A DNA stretch of 64,000 nucleotides. Origin: Methylotenera sp. (GTDB lineage Bacteria; Pseudomonadota; Gammaproteobacteria; Burkholderiales; Methylophilaceae). The translations under genes were made by a program, and so were the position numbers. Under the pieces are notes generated by a model. It searched no databases. It was not told the origin of the DNA and was given only the letters and a program-made list of their open reading frames with translations. Below are positions 10,028 through 19,399 of this stretch, one piece after another (the stretch's first letter is position 1; the number at the start of each line of letters is the position of its first letter). The stretch covers positions 1 to 64,000 of the forward strand of contig PERG01000012.1 of assembly GCA_002928535.1 (NCBI GenBank). Direction: 5' to 3'.

Positions 10028-10795
10028 TTATTTGTACATTGCGGTTTGTGCCTTAAGTGCACGAAAGCAGATTCCTCTATCGTCCCCCATTAGGAATGCA
10101 TTCATACCTTGCTTCCGCCAAGCTTCAAACTGCCCTTCAGCACGCGGTATGGCGCAAAAAGGAACCGCATAAGCTTGGCATTTGGAAGCCACATGTTGAA
10201 TAGCCTTCTGTACTATAGGTTCAAGCGGACGCGCAGGATATCCATAGCTTTGTGAAAGATCGACAGCGCCTTCGAGAATCATATCTATTCCAGGTACGGA
10301 TACGATTTCTTCTATATTTTCCACCCCATTTCGATCCTCAATCATGGCCACAACCATGATTTCACGATTAGCAAGTTCCATGTAGCTCACAAGATCGATG
10401 GTGCCAAAGCCGGTACAGCGCCCGCCGCTGATGCCACGCGCTCCTAATGGATAATAGCGGCTGGCTGACACGATTTGTTCCGCTTCAGCCCGGTTTCTAA
10501 TACGAGGCGCGACGATGCCCATTGCGCCGCAGTCAAGAACGCGCATTATCGTTGCGGGATCTATGCTCGGAACGCGTACCAATGGGGTGAGGTCAGCACA
10601 TTCCGCACTTCGGATCATGTTTTCTAGTGTCTCAGGGTTCACCCCTACATGTTCCATATCCAGAATCACAAAGTCATAACCGGCATAGCCGATCATTTCC
10701 ACGATCAGTGGCGAGGGAATGGAGTTGAGTAAGCCGAGGACGGGCTTATCCTGTTTGAGGCGGGCTTTAAGCTTGTTATGCCGCAACATGCTCAA
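10028..10795 (-). CDS. SbnG-like aldolase-family citrate synthase of siderophore biosynthesis
   Basis: 255 residues of the HpcH/HpaI aldolase TIM-barrel family. Visible motifs are FVILDMEHVGVN, TPLVRVPS, GAMGIVAPRIRN, PLGARGISGGRCTGFG, MIEDRNGVENIEEI and EGAVDLSQSYGYPARP. The ARGISGGR-TGFG and EGAVDLSQS segments are those of SbnG, which makes citrate from oxaloacetate and acetyl-CoA for staphyloferrin B independently of the TCA cycle. Its start overlaps the preceding decarboxylase stop by four bases (ATGA), so it is the last gene of the siderophore operon. Citrate is a vibrioferrin building block, so the function fits, but an ordinary aldolase activity cannot be excluded from sequence alone. 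Confidence 0.8.
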   Translation of the reverse strand: MSMLRHNKLKARLKQDKPVLGLLNSIPSPLIVEMIGYAGYDFVILDMEHVGVNPETLENMIRSAECADLTPLVRVPSIDPATIMRVLDCGAMGIVAPRIRNRAEAEQIVSASRYYPLGARGISGGRCTGFGTIDLVSYMELANREIMVVAMIEDRNGVENIEEIVSVPGIDMILEGAVDLSQSYGYPARPLEPIVQKAIQHVASKCQAYAVPFCAIPRAEGQFEAWRKQGMNAFLMGDDRGICFRALKAQTAMYK

Positions 10796-12000
10796 GCCTC
10801 GATCGGCAGATAGTGATGTTCTGGATGCGGATGCCTAAGGAAATCATGATGTGAAATATGCCAGGCATAGGCCCCCGCGTACGGAAAAACGACAAGATCG
10901 TTGCTGCGTACTCGTTCTATTTCGGCATCATAGGCCAGTACATCTTTAGGCGTGCAGAGCTGGCCTACTATCGTTACCGGTAGCCCTTCAATCTGGGGAC
11001 GCGTGAATGAGTAAGGCCAATGCTCAACCGCCATGACTCGGAACGGATGGCTATGGCCTTGTGCATATGGGGTTCGGAACTGATGGGTACCGCCGCGTGC
11101 AACGAGGTAAGTTTTACCGAATGCCTGTTTAATATCGATGACCTGCATCGCGTAATAACCGCAAGCTGCTGTGATGTAACGTCCGCATTCGAACCGTATT
11201 CGTGGCCCGTCTGCGTATAAATCGGCTAGGCTTCTTAACCCGGCCCCAAACAATGCCCAGTCGAATTGTTTATCCGGTTCACGGTAGTTTATCCCTATAC
11301 CGCCTCCGACATTGATGTGATCGATCGCAATGTCGTAATAACGCGCCCATTGACGGGCTTGTAGAAGATAAGCTTCCAGTATTTCTAAATGCGCCACTGC
11401 ATTAAGCTGATGCGAGAGCAAATGCAGGTGAAACCCTTGCATATTGAGTTCGGGATGACTGCGCAGCCATTCGATGCAATCCGGCAATTGATCTGCCGCG
11501 ATACCGAACGGTGTTGGACCCCCGCCCATCATCAGGCTTGTAGAAGAGAGGTTTTGCAATTGAAGGTTGATGCGTAGCAGTATCGATACAACACGCTTTT
11601 CTCCTTCTGCAATCAGACCAAGCCTTTGCAATTCACCCATACTTTCAACATGAATAGCGCCAGCATTGCTTTTAACGGCCAGCAGCAGTTCCCTATCCGT
11701 TTTCCCCGGTCCGCTAAAGATGACATCTTGTTGCGGAAAATGCTGCCTGACCCAAGACAGCTCTCCACCGGATGAAACTTCAAAACCATGCACGATGGGG
11801 GCAAGGGTTTCAAGTATCGGTAAATCCGAGTTGGCTTTGATGGCATAAAACAGTTCATAGGCAGGCGGCAGCGAATTTACGATGTGTGTTGCGTGCAGAC
11901 GAAGCGCTTCAAGGTCATAGACATACGCACTTATCGGCTCTGTATTGCCATGGGCTAACTGTTGAAAATATGCAGTCAGCTTGTTCCATCTCAATTCCAT
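10792..12000 (-). CDS. pvsE: PLP-dependent decarboxylase of siderophore biosynthesis (PvsE-like)
   Basis: 402 residues, fold-type III PLP decarboxylase of the diaminopimelate/ornithine decarboxylase family. The PLP lysine lies in FYAIKANSDLP (near residue 50). The phosphate-binding glycines are in INVGGGIGINY, with ECGRYI and the dimer-interface catalytic Cys segment QLCTPKDVLA, and FPYAGAYAW near the end. Genes of this type in NIS siderophore operons (PvsE, SbnH, AcsE) decarboxylate an amino acid bound to citrate; in vibrioferrin a seryl group becomes ethanolamine. It overlaps the upstream NIS synthetase by 10 bp and the downstream gene by 4 bp. A true diaminopimelate decarboxylase is unlikely given the context. 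Confidence 0.85.
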   Translation of the reverse strand: MELRWNKLTAYFQQLAHGNTEPISAYVYDLEALRLHATHIVNSLPPAYELFYAIKANSDLPILETLAPIVHGFEVSSGGELSWVRQHFPQQDVIFSGPGKTDRELLLAVKSNAGAIHVESMGELQRLGLIAEGEKRVVSILLRINLQLQNLSSTSLMMGGGPTPFGIAADQLPDCIEWLRSHPELNMQGFHLHLLSHQLNAVAHLEILEAYLLQARQWARYYDIAIDHINVGGGIGINYREPDKQFDWALFGAGLRSLADLYADGPRIRFECGRYITAACGYYAMQVIDIKQAFGKTYLVARGGTHQFRTPYAQGHSHPFRVMAVEHWPYSFTRPQIEGLPVTIVGQLCTPKDVLAYDAEIERVRSNDLVVFPYAGAYAWHISHHDFLRHPHPEHHYLPIEA

Positions 12001-13820
12001 GCCGCTGCCCCTCCCAATGCAATGGGATTGGTGACTGGCACGTAACTGGCATCCCGGTCGGCACGTTTAAAAAAGCGATTGATCATGTTAGTCTTGGCCG
12101 GGAATGGCTGGCCAGCAAGCAGAGTGTTAATGCGACGTGCGGAAACCGTATCGCCGTAATGTACTTGATATTCCTGCAAGCTGTGACCTACGAGCTGCCA
12201 CAGACGCTGTTGCAGGGCTGGTTGGTCCGGCGCCAGCTGACTGATGGCTTCACAGAAATTATTGACGAATAGGCAATAGGATATACGGTTCCAGCCCTGC
12301 TCGCTGGAATACCACAATGAGTCGCGTGCGCGCTCGCTTATGCCTTGTAGTTGGTCAGCATGGTAACGTTCACGCACCAGCTTGACACCCTCAAAATCGC
12401 GCAGGAAAGTCTGGCGCGGCCAATCCTCTTGAATACCGATCACCACATTCTGCAGATGCGGCTCAAAAATGAGTCCATGCGTGAAGTAACAATGCAGCAC
12501 AGGGTGTAGTATCAATTTAAGGTATTTAGTAAACCACTGTTCTATAACAACATTAAGTGGCATCGCTTCACGTGTCGCAATATTTTCGACGAGATTTTTC
12601 AGCCTCTGCTCGCTGTATATATGATTACCGAACAAGGCTCCAGCCAGGATAGGCTTGGTTTGCGGCAGCAGTATGCCATCGAAGCTTTGACGCAGTATCA
12701 TGCCGAAACCTTCAATCACTTTTTTATTGGCCTCGCTGTCTGGATCACCCATATCGACCGACATGAAAGCCGGCTCTTCCAGCACGCGCATGCCGTCGAA
12801 GCTGTTGTAGAGTTGGTTCAGCAATGGCCGTAGTATGCGCGTTACTTGCATGGCACTTTCCAGCTCATACCATGCATTCTTGCGCACGCAATTGGTGATA
12901 CGTATGTTCAGAGAGAATTTATAGAAATAAGGATTATTCGGCTGGTACAGTGTGCGTATTGACGAGGTGGGGTAAAAGTCCTGACCTTGTTCGCCCAGGT
13001 AGCGCATACGCCCGCTTTCCAGCGCCTGCTTTACGAGCGGTAAGCCCAGCAGATAATCCGCTTGCCAAGGATGGGTCGGCATCGCCACAAACCCCGGCTC
13101 AACTGCAGGAGATGTCCTGGCAACCGCTTCTGGGCATGACTCCGGCAGCAAAGACTCCTGACGGATGTCTTCCTTGCGGATAGCGAAATAATGTAATCGG
13201 AAGCGTGTGCGCATCTCCGGAGAATACCGAATCAAATTCTCTTCGGAAAACCCTTGTCGGCTTTTAGGCGCTGGATGAAACGGATGGCCAAAAGTTAACG
13301 ATTGCTCAGAATCGATATAAGCTTCAGCAGGATCATCTGAGAAACTTTCGTTTACTGGCAAGGATAGGGCTAGCCTGGTCATGTTGACGCTATTGTGTAT
13401 TTGCTCCATTAATTCGGTATTGGGCGGTAGATCATACTTCTGAGACAGCTCACGCAGCAGCACGCTAGCAAGCTTATCGTCTTCAAGCAAAGCCCAAGGT
13501 TTATTCGGTGCTTTGTGGAAAACGGGTGAACGATAACGGTAATTTCCTGTGGCAGAATGGAATGCGACAACGGTCAGCAGGCGCTCGGCGGTATGTGGCA
13601 GTAGTATTTCCATGGTAAGCCCGCCTTTTTGCTGCAGAATCAGTTTGACCGACATGGGCCATTCATTCTGGGCGAATATAGGACTTACCGCTAATTCGCC
13701 ATTTGGCGCCGCTACTTCCCTGCAATAGCAATTCAGTAGCGTTTCCTGGCTGCGTTGGACTGCTTTGAGTTCTGCAGTCGAAGTGACTGGACGATGCTGT
13801 AGATTAAAATGGGTATTCAT
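11991..13820 (-). CDS. pvsD: NIS siderophore synthetase, IucA/IucC family (PvsD-like)
   Basis: 609 residues, the usual size for this family. Conserved IucA/IucC pieces are present in order: LTFGHPFHPAPKSRQGF, MPTHPWQADYLL, PTSSIRTLY, FKFSLNIRITNCVRKN (ATP and carboxylate binding), then the C-terminal FhuF-like part with FEPHLQNVVIG. These enzymes adenylate a carboxyl group of citrate or a citryl intermediate and condense it with an amine or alcohol. By position it corresponds to PvsD of the vibrioferrin operon; which bond it forms is not decided by sequence. It overlaps the MFS gene upstream by 4 bp and the decarboxylase downstream by 10 bp. Confidence 0.88.
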   Translation of the reverse strand: MNTHFNLQHRPVTSTAELKAVQRSQETLLNCYCREVAAPNGELAVSPIFAQNEWPMSVKLILQQKGGLTMEILLPHTAERLLTVVAFHSATGNYRYRSPVFHKAPNKPWALLEDDKLASVLLRELSQKYDLPPNTELMEQIHNSVNMTRLALSLPVNESFSDDPAEAYIDSEQSLTFGHPFHPAPKSRQGFSEENLIRYSPEMRTRFRLHYFAIRKEDIRQESLLPESCPEAVARTSPAVEPGFVAMPTHPWQADYLLGLPLVKQALESGRMRYLGEQGQDFYPTSSIRTLYQPNNPYFYKFSLNIRITNCVRKNAWYELESAMQVTRILRPLLNQLYNSFDGMRVLEEPAFMSVDMGDPDSEANKKVIEGFGMILRQSFDGILLPQTKPILAGALFGNHIYSEQRLKNLVENIATREAMPLNVVIEQWFTKYLKLILHPVLHCYFTHGLIFEPHLQNVVIGIQEDWPRQTFLRDFEGVKLVRERYHADQLQGISERARDSLWYSSEQGWNRISYCLFVNNFCEAISQLAPDQPALQQRLWQLVGHSLQEYQVHYGDTVSARRINTLLAGQPFPAKTNMINRFFKRADRDASYVPVTNPIALGGAAAWN

Positions 13821-15034
13821 GCGTTTTCCTTTGCGGTGTTTCTGAGACTGTTCAATCGCAGCTGATTTGTTTTAACAGCGGCGATATAGCAAATACTGAT
13901 GGAGATGGCGGCAGCACCAACCCAAAGTGGGCTGTATAAGCCGAATTGAGCGGAAACGACCCCCGCACACAGACCTGCCCCTACCGCACCCCATTTTGAG
14001 CTACTTTCAAACCAGCCGAAGGTTTCTCCCGCTGAGTGATGTTTGATGGTACTTGCGATCATGGTATGCAGCACAATAAAGCTTATGGTCATACCTATGC
14101 CCATGAGCAGGCGCCAGATGACGAGCCACTCGATGCCTGTCTGTTGCGCTTGTCCGATCAGACTGGCAAGTAGAAGCACAAAAGCAATGCCTAGGTTGAC
14201 CAATAAATAGCGTTTGCCAAGCCAGCGTGTCATTGGCAAAGCCAGCATCAGGTATACCAGGTGAGGTAGTCCAAACAGTAAGCCTGCCCAGTTCGCTGCT
14301 AGCGATGGGAACTGAGCTTGCACCTGTGGAATAAAATACGGGAAGGTAATAACGGTAGCGAATACGAAGATGAACTGAAAAACATAGATCTGGCGTGCTG
14401 TTATCTCTGGCGCTGTGGCCGCTGTTTTTTCTGTTGACTTTTGCACCGCTGATGCATTGCCTTGCGGCAAAAATGCGATGCACACCGCTCCTAACAAGGG
14501 CAGCCATGCAAGATAACGGTACAGCAGAATTGGCGACTCGGTATTGACCCACAATCCCATGCATATTGGTGCTGCTACCAGCGCTGCCCGTGCAGACCAT
14601 TGCATGGCCGTAAGTCCACGAACGAGTGCGGAACCGGACAGGATAGATGACAAATAAGTGTTGGAAGCAGCAAAAGTGCCGCCCAGTAAACCCTGCAGCA
14701 CAAGGGCAAACAAGAAAACATAACTATTGCTGGCGAATCCCGCCAACAGAAAGCTAGCACTTAAACCAAGCTGCGCGCGTATCAGCAGACGTTTCTTTCC
14801 GAAGCGGTCAGACAGCTTGCCCCACCACGGGCTGGACAAAGCTGCGAATAGCGTAGGCACGATATAGAACCAGCCCGCAAGATAGATGGCATCGCTATGC
14901 AAGGATTTACTGAGAATCAGTGCGAAGAATGGCGGCATGCCCAGTGCTGCGAAAGCCGAAATGAAATGGCTGATCATCACTGCCAGCACCATCCAACGCG
15001 TACGGAAAGCGCTTGCGGAATCAATCGGGTTCAT
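13817..15034 (-). CDS. pvsC: MFS siderophore exporter (PvsC-like)
   Basis: The frame is open further upstream, but ATG 15034 is chosen because it overlaps the preceding synthetase stop by only 14 bp and starts a normal MFS N-terminus (MNPIDSASAFRTRWMVLAVM). The resulting 405 residues form about twelve hydrophobic helices, with the loop 2-3 motif WWGKLSDRFGKKRLLIRAQ. PvsC-type MFS proteins export finished vibrioferrin across the inner membrane. The position between the two NIS synthetases is the same as in pvsABCDE. Export of this siderophore is inferred from family and position. Confidence 0.85.
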   Translation of the reverse strand: MNPIDSASAFRTRWMVLAVMISHFISAFAALGMPPFFALILSKSLHSDAIYLAGWFYIVPTLFAALSSPWWGKLSDRFGKKRLLIRAQLGLSASFLLAGFASNSYVFLFALVLQGLLGGTFAASNTYLSSILSGSALVRGLTAMQWSARAALVAAPICMGLWVNTESPILLYRYLAWLPLLGAVCIAFLPQGNASAVQKSTEKTAATAPEITARQIYVFQFIFVFATVITFPYFIPQVQAQFPSLAANWAGLLFGLPHLVYLMLALPMTRWLGKRYLLVNLGIAFVLLLASLIGQAQQTGIEWLVIWRLLMGIGMTISFIVLHTMIASTIKHHSAGETFGWFESSSKWGAVGAGLCAGVVSAQFGLYSPLWVGAAAISISICYIAAVKTNQLRLNSLRNTAKENA

Positions 15035-16868
15035 GATGTGTCTCCCGCAAGAAATTCGGGGCTGTACGCCCATAGTACTTGTTGACGTCAGATGCGCCAG
15101 TCGTCTGTTTATCGACCAGAGTAGCTGCCACCAGCAGATATTTGATATACAGCCAGTCTTCTTCCAGCAGTATGCGTCGTGCAAACGTTACGTCTTCACT
15201 TTCCGCTTCTAGTCTATTCAGTACCTGACTAATCTGATTCTTCACTCGCTTATATAAATCTTCAGAGTTGAGTTCACCAAGCGCTGCAATTGCCTCGACC
15301 AACGCTGCGATGTTCAATTGCAGCGTGATGGTGGTGAACATCTGTGCCAATGGCAATTCGTCATTGACCAGAATGCGTTTATCTTCCAGATGCTTGATGC
15401 GAGTAGCCAAGTCAGGCCAGCGCTTTTCGAGCATTGCACCATTGATGCGCGCCGCATCATTGTCCTTCAGCAATAGACGCAATCGTGGCACATTGTCCTG
15501 CAGTACCAACATTGAATTCTGCTGATTGGATTCGAGGGCAATGCCGTAACGAATCCATAATGTCAGATGCAGATTCAAAGTTAGCGTTAAGTATTCTTCA
15601 ATAAACTGATCCAAGTTTCCTTTATAGAAGCACTGGCAAATCTCTTCAACCACAAGCTTTCCTGCAGGCGTTTTCGCAGCCAGGGCCGCGACAGGCAGCA
15701 TGCTTGACTCCTGCAATTGATCTTGCGGATAGCGGCGTATGATAAATCCCAGGAAGTTCTTCTGCGCCACATGGGCGCCAGTGTCTTCTGCCGATAGCAA
15801 TACCGAATCATGAAGCGCTGGTTCGGTTTCAATGATCTTGCTTAATAGCGTTTGGATACGGTGTCCATCGGCGATGGTGCTGGGTTTGATGGTGCGGATA
15901 TTGCGCCCGCCCAGTGTGCGTATCGTGAGTGGTAGTTTGAGATGCCAGGCTGGCTCCTCGCAGAGTGCCAAAGTACGTACCGAAAGCGTGGGCTCTACAA
16001 GCATTGAGCTATTAGGAGCCCGTATGCACTGGTTTGCGAGTCCGCTGCTGCTCAGGAATTCGTCTAGATCGTTGTTCCATACAAATGGATGCACTGGCAC
16101 CAGGGTATGGGTCTCGGCCAAATGCGTTGTTAAACCGACTTTAGCAAAATCTGGCCAACCTTGCGGTAGATTGTCTCCCTGCTGACTATAAAGTGCTTTC
16201 GGTACCGCTAGCCAATTGAGTTCAAATTCAGGCTGGAATTCAGGCGCATATTGAGCCAGATCATTTACGTTAAAGCCCAGTTTGGCACGTGCTGTCGGGT
16301 AAAAAGGATGGTCCTGGAATGCGGCAAGTCGGTCATAATGTTGTAAGCGCTGATGCCATGTTGGCAAATCTGCGCCGCATGCCTGAGTCATGCTGCTGTG
16401 CCAATTTGCGAACCAGTCACTGCGTACTTTTTCGCAAGCGCTGCGATGTTCTGTTGCAGCTTTGCATTCAACTTCAAAGTCAAAATAGCCTTGTGCCTGT
16501 TCATCGTCAAGGCCCTGACGGAAGAATCCCAGTATTTCCTCAACGGTGGCCATCGGCTTGCTTTTTTGGAAGTCACCACATAGCAAAGGTAACTGGCTTA
16601 GTCGCCACGACTGCATATATGCACAGTGTTTAACGGGTATCCACAGCTTATCATTACCGATATGGTCAATTTGTAGCCAGAGCTGACCAGCTTGGGAATA
16701 TGCCTTGGCACTGTCGGGCAATCCGTTAGCATTTATGATGTGCCCAATGGATACACATTGCCTGACATCCTCGCGTAATAGAGTATCGACTACGCGTTGG
16801 CAAATGTAATCCACATCTTGCAGCGTTTTTGCCCAGTCTGATTCATCGACTATGGTAGGCATATTCAT
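15021..16868 (-). CDS. pvsB: NIS siderophore synthetase, IucA/IucC family (PvsB-like)
   Basis: 615 residues. IucA/IucC landmarks are LGFNVNDLAQYAPEF, LVPVHPFVWNNDLDEF, VEPTLSVRTLAL, HLKLPLTIRTLGGR and, in the FhuF-like C-terminal part, the binding segment ALESNQQNSMLVLQ in place of the common EAHxQN. It is clearly a paralogue of the other synthetase in the operon rather than a copy, and probably acts on a different citrate carboxyl or substrate. It overlaps the ATP-grasp gene upstream by 4 bp and the MFS gene downstream by 14 bp. Role and symbol follow operon order. Confidence 0.87.
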   Translation of the reverse strand: MNMPTIVDESDWAKTLQDVDYICQRVVDTLLREDVRQCVSIGHIINANGLPDSAKAYSQAGQLWLQIDHIGNDKLWIPVKHCAYMQSWRLSQLPLLCGDFQKSKPMATVEEILGFFRQGLDDEQAQGYFDFEVECKAATEHRSACEKVRSDWFANWHSSMTQACGADLPTWHQRLQHYDRLAAFQDHPFYPTARAKLGFNVNDLAQYAPEFQPEFELNWLAVPKALYSQQGDNLPQGWPDFAKVGLTTHLAETHTLVPVHPFVWNNDLDEFLSSSGLANQCIRAPNSSMLVEPTLSVRTLALCEEPAWHLKLPLTIRTLGGRNIRTIKPSTIADGHRIQTLLSKIIETEPALHDSVLLSAEDTGAHVAQKNFLGFIIRRYPQDQLQESSMLPVAALAAKTPAGKLVVEEICQCFYKGNLDQFIEEYLTLTLNLHLTLWIRYGIALESNQQNSMLVLQDNVPRLRLLLKDNDAARINGAMLEKRWPDLATRIKHLEDKRILVNDELPLAQMFTTITLQLNIAALVEAIAALGELNSEDLYKRVKNQISQVLNRLEAESEDVTFARRILLEEDWLYIKYLLVAATLVDKQTTGASDVNKYYGRTAPNFLRETHHEPD

Positions 16869-18073
16869 GCTGCAATCTCCCAGTTTAGCGATTGACTGGC
16901 CCTGTCCATCGCACTGGCCAATTGTGTTGCACAGGTCCCCGAACCTCTTAATACCCCCAGGTAATCCTTGTTGGAGTTAGTCAATCTTATCTTGTCGCCG
17001 ACTTTACGCAGTGGCAAATAGGTTAACTTGAAAGCTTCCTCGCTCATAGTGAACCCCTCCGGCACATGATCCAGCCGGCCAGCCTCGCCAGCAGTAAAAT
17101 AGCGTATCCATGCCGCATTGTTCGAGACCTGAATGTTAGGTAACGCTTCACCTAGATACAGCCTAAGCACAGTCTCAAATAAGCGAATCTGCAATACATC
17201 GCACAGCAGGAATTCACGATAATCACCGATGTTGCGGTAGTTGATTTCAATTAAGCGCGGACCGCGCTTGGACATGACGAATTCAGTATGGCAAGCACCA
17301 AACCCTACGCCGAATTTACGGATTATTTCGAGCACCTCTGCCTCAACTAGCGACGGCAATCCCGTGCCCCAAACTGCATCCAATTCAACAAAATAGGGTG
17401 GGGGTGTGAGTTTGACTTGGAAGCCGCCCAGAACTATCAGGTCTTGACCATCTCCCAGCGTTTCCAGCGTATATAAGGGCCCCTCAATATACTCTTCAAT
17501 TAGCAGGGCCTGGCCGGCATGCGCTGCCCATATTGCTGCACAGTGTGCATATAGCTCTTCGTGGTTATGGGCCATACTGACGTTCTGACTGGCTACGCCT
17601 TCTCTGGGCTTGATGATGCAAGGCAGTGGGACATCATGTTGAATTTTTTTAAGATCTTTGGCATCAAACACTACAGCGTGCCAAAGCGTATCGATGCCTA
17701 GCGTAGCAAGGCGTTTCCGCATCTCCGCTTTGTTTTTTGCACGATAGGTCGTTTGCCAAGCTTTGCCAGGCAGACCGAAATATTCCGCCGCCAGTGCTGT
17801 GCTGCTCTGAAGATGGTCACTATTGGAAAAAATCGCCGCTGGCGGTTGCTGACGACTGGAGATCGCATCAATAACTGCCAGCGGGTTAAAAACGTCACAC
17901 GCTAAGATCTCATCCGGACATGCAAGCAAGTCTTGCTTGGCAAAGTGCTCACGGTGGGCCTGTGCACAGTCGGTAAGCAAGATCACTGAAAGTCCGAGTG
18001 ATTTTGCGGCTGGAATGAAACCTTCATTAACAGAATCTGTGGGTACATGTGCATTAATGATAATTTCCCTCAT
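16865..18073 (-). CDS. pvsA: ATP-grasp ligase of siderophore biosynthesis (PvsA-like)
   Basis: 402 residues with an ATP-grasp fold. PCIIKPREGVASQNV is the ATP-binding lysine loop, LLIEEYIEGPLYTLETLG the hinge, and RLIEINYRNIGDY the metal-binding Glu/Asn. The N-terminal part (about 1-100) resembles the pre-ATP-grasp domain. In the vibrioferrin operon the equivalent PvsA is an ATP-grasp ligase thought to join an amino acid, forming an amide in the Ala/2-oxoglutarate half of the molecule. It is the first gene of the operon, preceded by a good ribosome site (AAGGAGAAG) and a Fur box about 40 bp upstream. Confidence 0.83.
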   Translation of the reverse strand: MREIIINAHVPTDSVNEGFIPAAKSLGLSVILLTDCAQAHREHFAKQDLLACPDEILACDVFNPLAVIDAISSRQQPPAAIFSNSDHLQSSTALAAEYFGLPGKAWQTTYRAKNKAEMRKRLATLGIDTLWHAVVFDAKDLKKIQHDVPLPCIIKPREGVASQNVSMAHNHEELYAHCAAIWAAHAGQALLIEEYIEGPLYTLETLGDGQDLIVLGGFQVKLTPPPYFVELDAVWGTGLPSLVEAEVLEIIRKFGVGFGACHTEFVMSKRGPRLIEINYRNIGDYREFLLCDVLQIRLFETVLRLYLGEALPNIQVSNNAAWIRYFTAGEAGRLDHVPEGFTMSEEAFKLTYLPLRKVGDKIRLTNSNKDYLGVLRGSGTCATQLASAMDRASQSLNWEIAA

Positions 18074-18113
18074 AAACTTCTCCTTGATTTAAGTGCTCAA
18101 AACTAGCTAATAT

Positions 18114-18132
18114 GATAATGATAATCATTCTC
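18114..18132 (-). promoter_or_regulatory. Fur box of the siderophore operon
   Basis: GATAATGATAATCATTCTC matches the 19-bp Fur consensus GATAATGATAATCATTATC at 18 of 19 positions. It is 40 bp upstream of the pvsA start, where a promoter should lie, so iron-dependent repression of the whole operon is strongly suggested. Confidence 0.9.
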
Positions 18133-18252
18133 AATATAAAAGCAACCTAAATCAATCAAAATATTATGTTGTCTATCGGTGCAGGGTTGAATTAAGTAGA
18201 AACAAAAGAGGCGATGTAGCCTTCTGGAACGGCAAGAAGCAAGGTTAATTGT

Positions 18253-19287
18253 CTACTTGAATCGACGGACTAAATATAGATAAACTCCTGTCAACATTAA
18301 AAAGGTTGGCATCAATCCTACCGTGAGTAATAGCCATAGATGGCCTGGTAGCACTTGCCCGGTATGTATGGGAAAAGCCCAGTTAAACCACCGTTTGGCC
18401 GGTTCAGATTGGTCTATTTTTTTTACCTCTAAAACTTCACCATCCTGGGGATGTAGATAGACTAGGTTTAATCCATTGGGGTGCGGATCATTCATCGTCT
18501 TCATGCGCACAACTATCGGCTTGATTGGCAATGAAGGAACCAACATAGAATGCGCATGCCCATCTTTCATGGCTAATTTGGCATGCAGAAGCACAGTATC
18601 TAATGACGCTCTTTGATTTTTGCCATCATTTATAACAATTGGCGGTTTATCAGCAATACGATTAAATAAACCATTTACTAAAACAGATGTAGCTTGAGAG
18701 AAGCTTAAGCTTACACCCGTTACCAATGCCACCATCAATAGCGGCGCGGAAAGAATACCTACCAGCCTATGTAGATCGTAATGCCAAACCAACTGACTTT
18801 TTTTTGCCCTAAACTTGAATCCAGATTTCCACTTTTTAGGTTGCCAAAGGTATATGCCAATGATAGTAATCAATATCAACCCTATACCTATCCACCCTGA
18901 TATCTGTTTTCCGTCCTTACCTAATAATAATTCGCTGTGTAAATGTAATAGCCAGCCGAATGGCCAATAATTGGGGGAGCGAATATCAAGGACTTCTCCC
19001 GTATATGGGTTGATGACTATCTGTTTTTCTTTAGTTTTAAATTCATAAGGAAAAGTGGGGCTTTTGGGAAATAAAATTTGTACATCCTGATGTACAGGTA
19101 ACCTTGAGCTTGCCTTTAAAAAAAGACTTTGTAGAGGCAAAGCTACTTTATTTGTTTTTAGCACGTACTCTGGTGTAGCAATCTCACGATCATAGATTAA
19201 CCAACTGCCTGTCAATCCAATGATTGAAATAAAAACGCCGAGGATCAGGCCTAACCATCTGTGTAACCATCTTAAAGTTCCCATCAA
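18253..19287 (-). CDS. PepSY-associated membrane protein, probable siderophore-iron reductase/utilisation protein
   Basis: 344 residues of the PepSY-associated TM family. TM1 begins RWLHRWLGLILGVFISIIGLTGS (about 5-27). A periplasmic PepSY-like domain with IVINPYTGEVLDIRSPNYWPFGWLLHLHSELLLG follows, then TM2 (GWIGIGLILITIIGIYLW), TM3 with YDLHRLVGILSAPLLMVAL, a second PepSY segment and TM4 near the end (LLLTVGLMPTFLMLTGVYL). The His pairs in the helices suggest haem binding. Such proteins occur beside TonB siderophore receptors and are thought to help reduce or release ferric siderophores. It lies between the siderophore operon and the receptor; a separate Fur-like site is upstream. Confidence 0.85.
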   Translation of the reverse strand: MMGTLRWLHRWLGLILGVFISIIGLTGSWLIYDREIATPEYVLKTNKVALPLQSLFLKASSRLPVHQDVQILFPKSPTFPYEFKTKEKQIVINPYTGEVLDIRSPNYWPFGWLLHLHSELLLGKDGKQISGWIGIGLILITIIGIYLWQPKKWKSGFKFRAKKSQLVWHYDLHRLVGILSAPLLMVALVTGVSLSFSQATSVLVNGLFNRIADKPPIVINDGKNQRASLDTVLLHAKLAMKDGHAHSMLVPSLPIKPIVVRMKTMNDPHPNGLNLVYLHPQDGEVLEVKKIDQSEPAKRWFNWAFPIHTGQVLPGHLWLLLTVGLMPTFLMLTGVYLYLVRRFK

Positions 19288-19380
19288 TTGATGAACCTAT
19301 TCTGTTAATTAATAGTGCCAGTTATGAATTTAATAGCCAAACATATAAAGCGAAGCAAAATTATAAATCTTGTTGCGAAC

Positions 19381-19399
19381 AATAACAATTATCATTTAG
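19381..19399. promoter_or_regulatory. Weaker Fur-like site between PepSY gene and receptor
   Basis: AATAACAATTATCATTTAG matches the Fur consensus at 12 of 19 positions and keeps the central AT-A-TATCATT core. It sits in the 269-bp divergent region between the PepSY gene and the TonB receptor, so it could control both. Support is moderate because AT-rich DNA gives chance matches. Confidence 0.45.

Noticed and set aside
11886-12272. Plus-strand frame of 128 codons across the pvsE/pvsD junction
   Set aside because: Shadow of two well-supported minus-strand genes; no motif or ribosome site.
15035-15184. Longer N-terminus for the MFS exporter
   Set aside because: It would overlap the upstream synthetase by 164 bp and adds a Cys/Trp-rich stretch unlike MFS starts; ATG 15034 gives a normal 14-bp overlap.
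10028-18073. Aerobactin, achromobactin or staphyloferrin B as the cluster product
   Set aside because: No IucB/IucD, no diaminobutyrate aminotransferase (AcsF) and no SbnA/SbnB pair; two NIS synthetases plus an ATP-grasp gene in this order fit vibrioferrin best.
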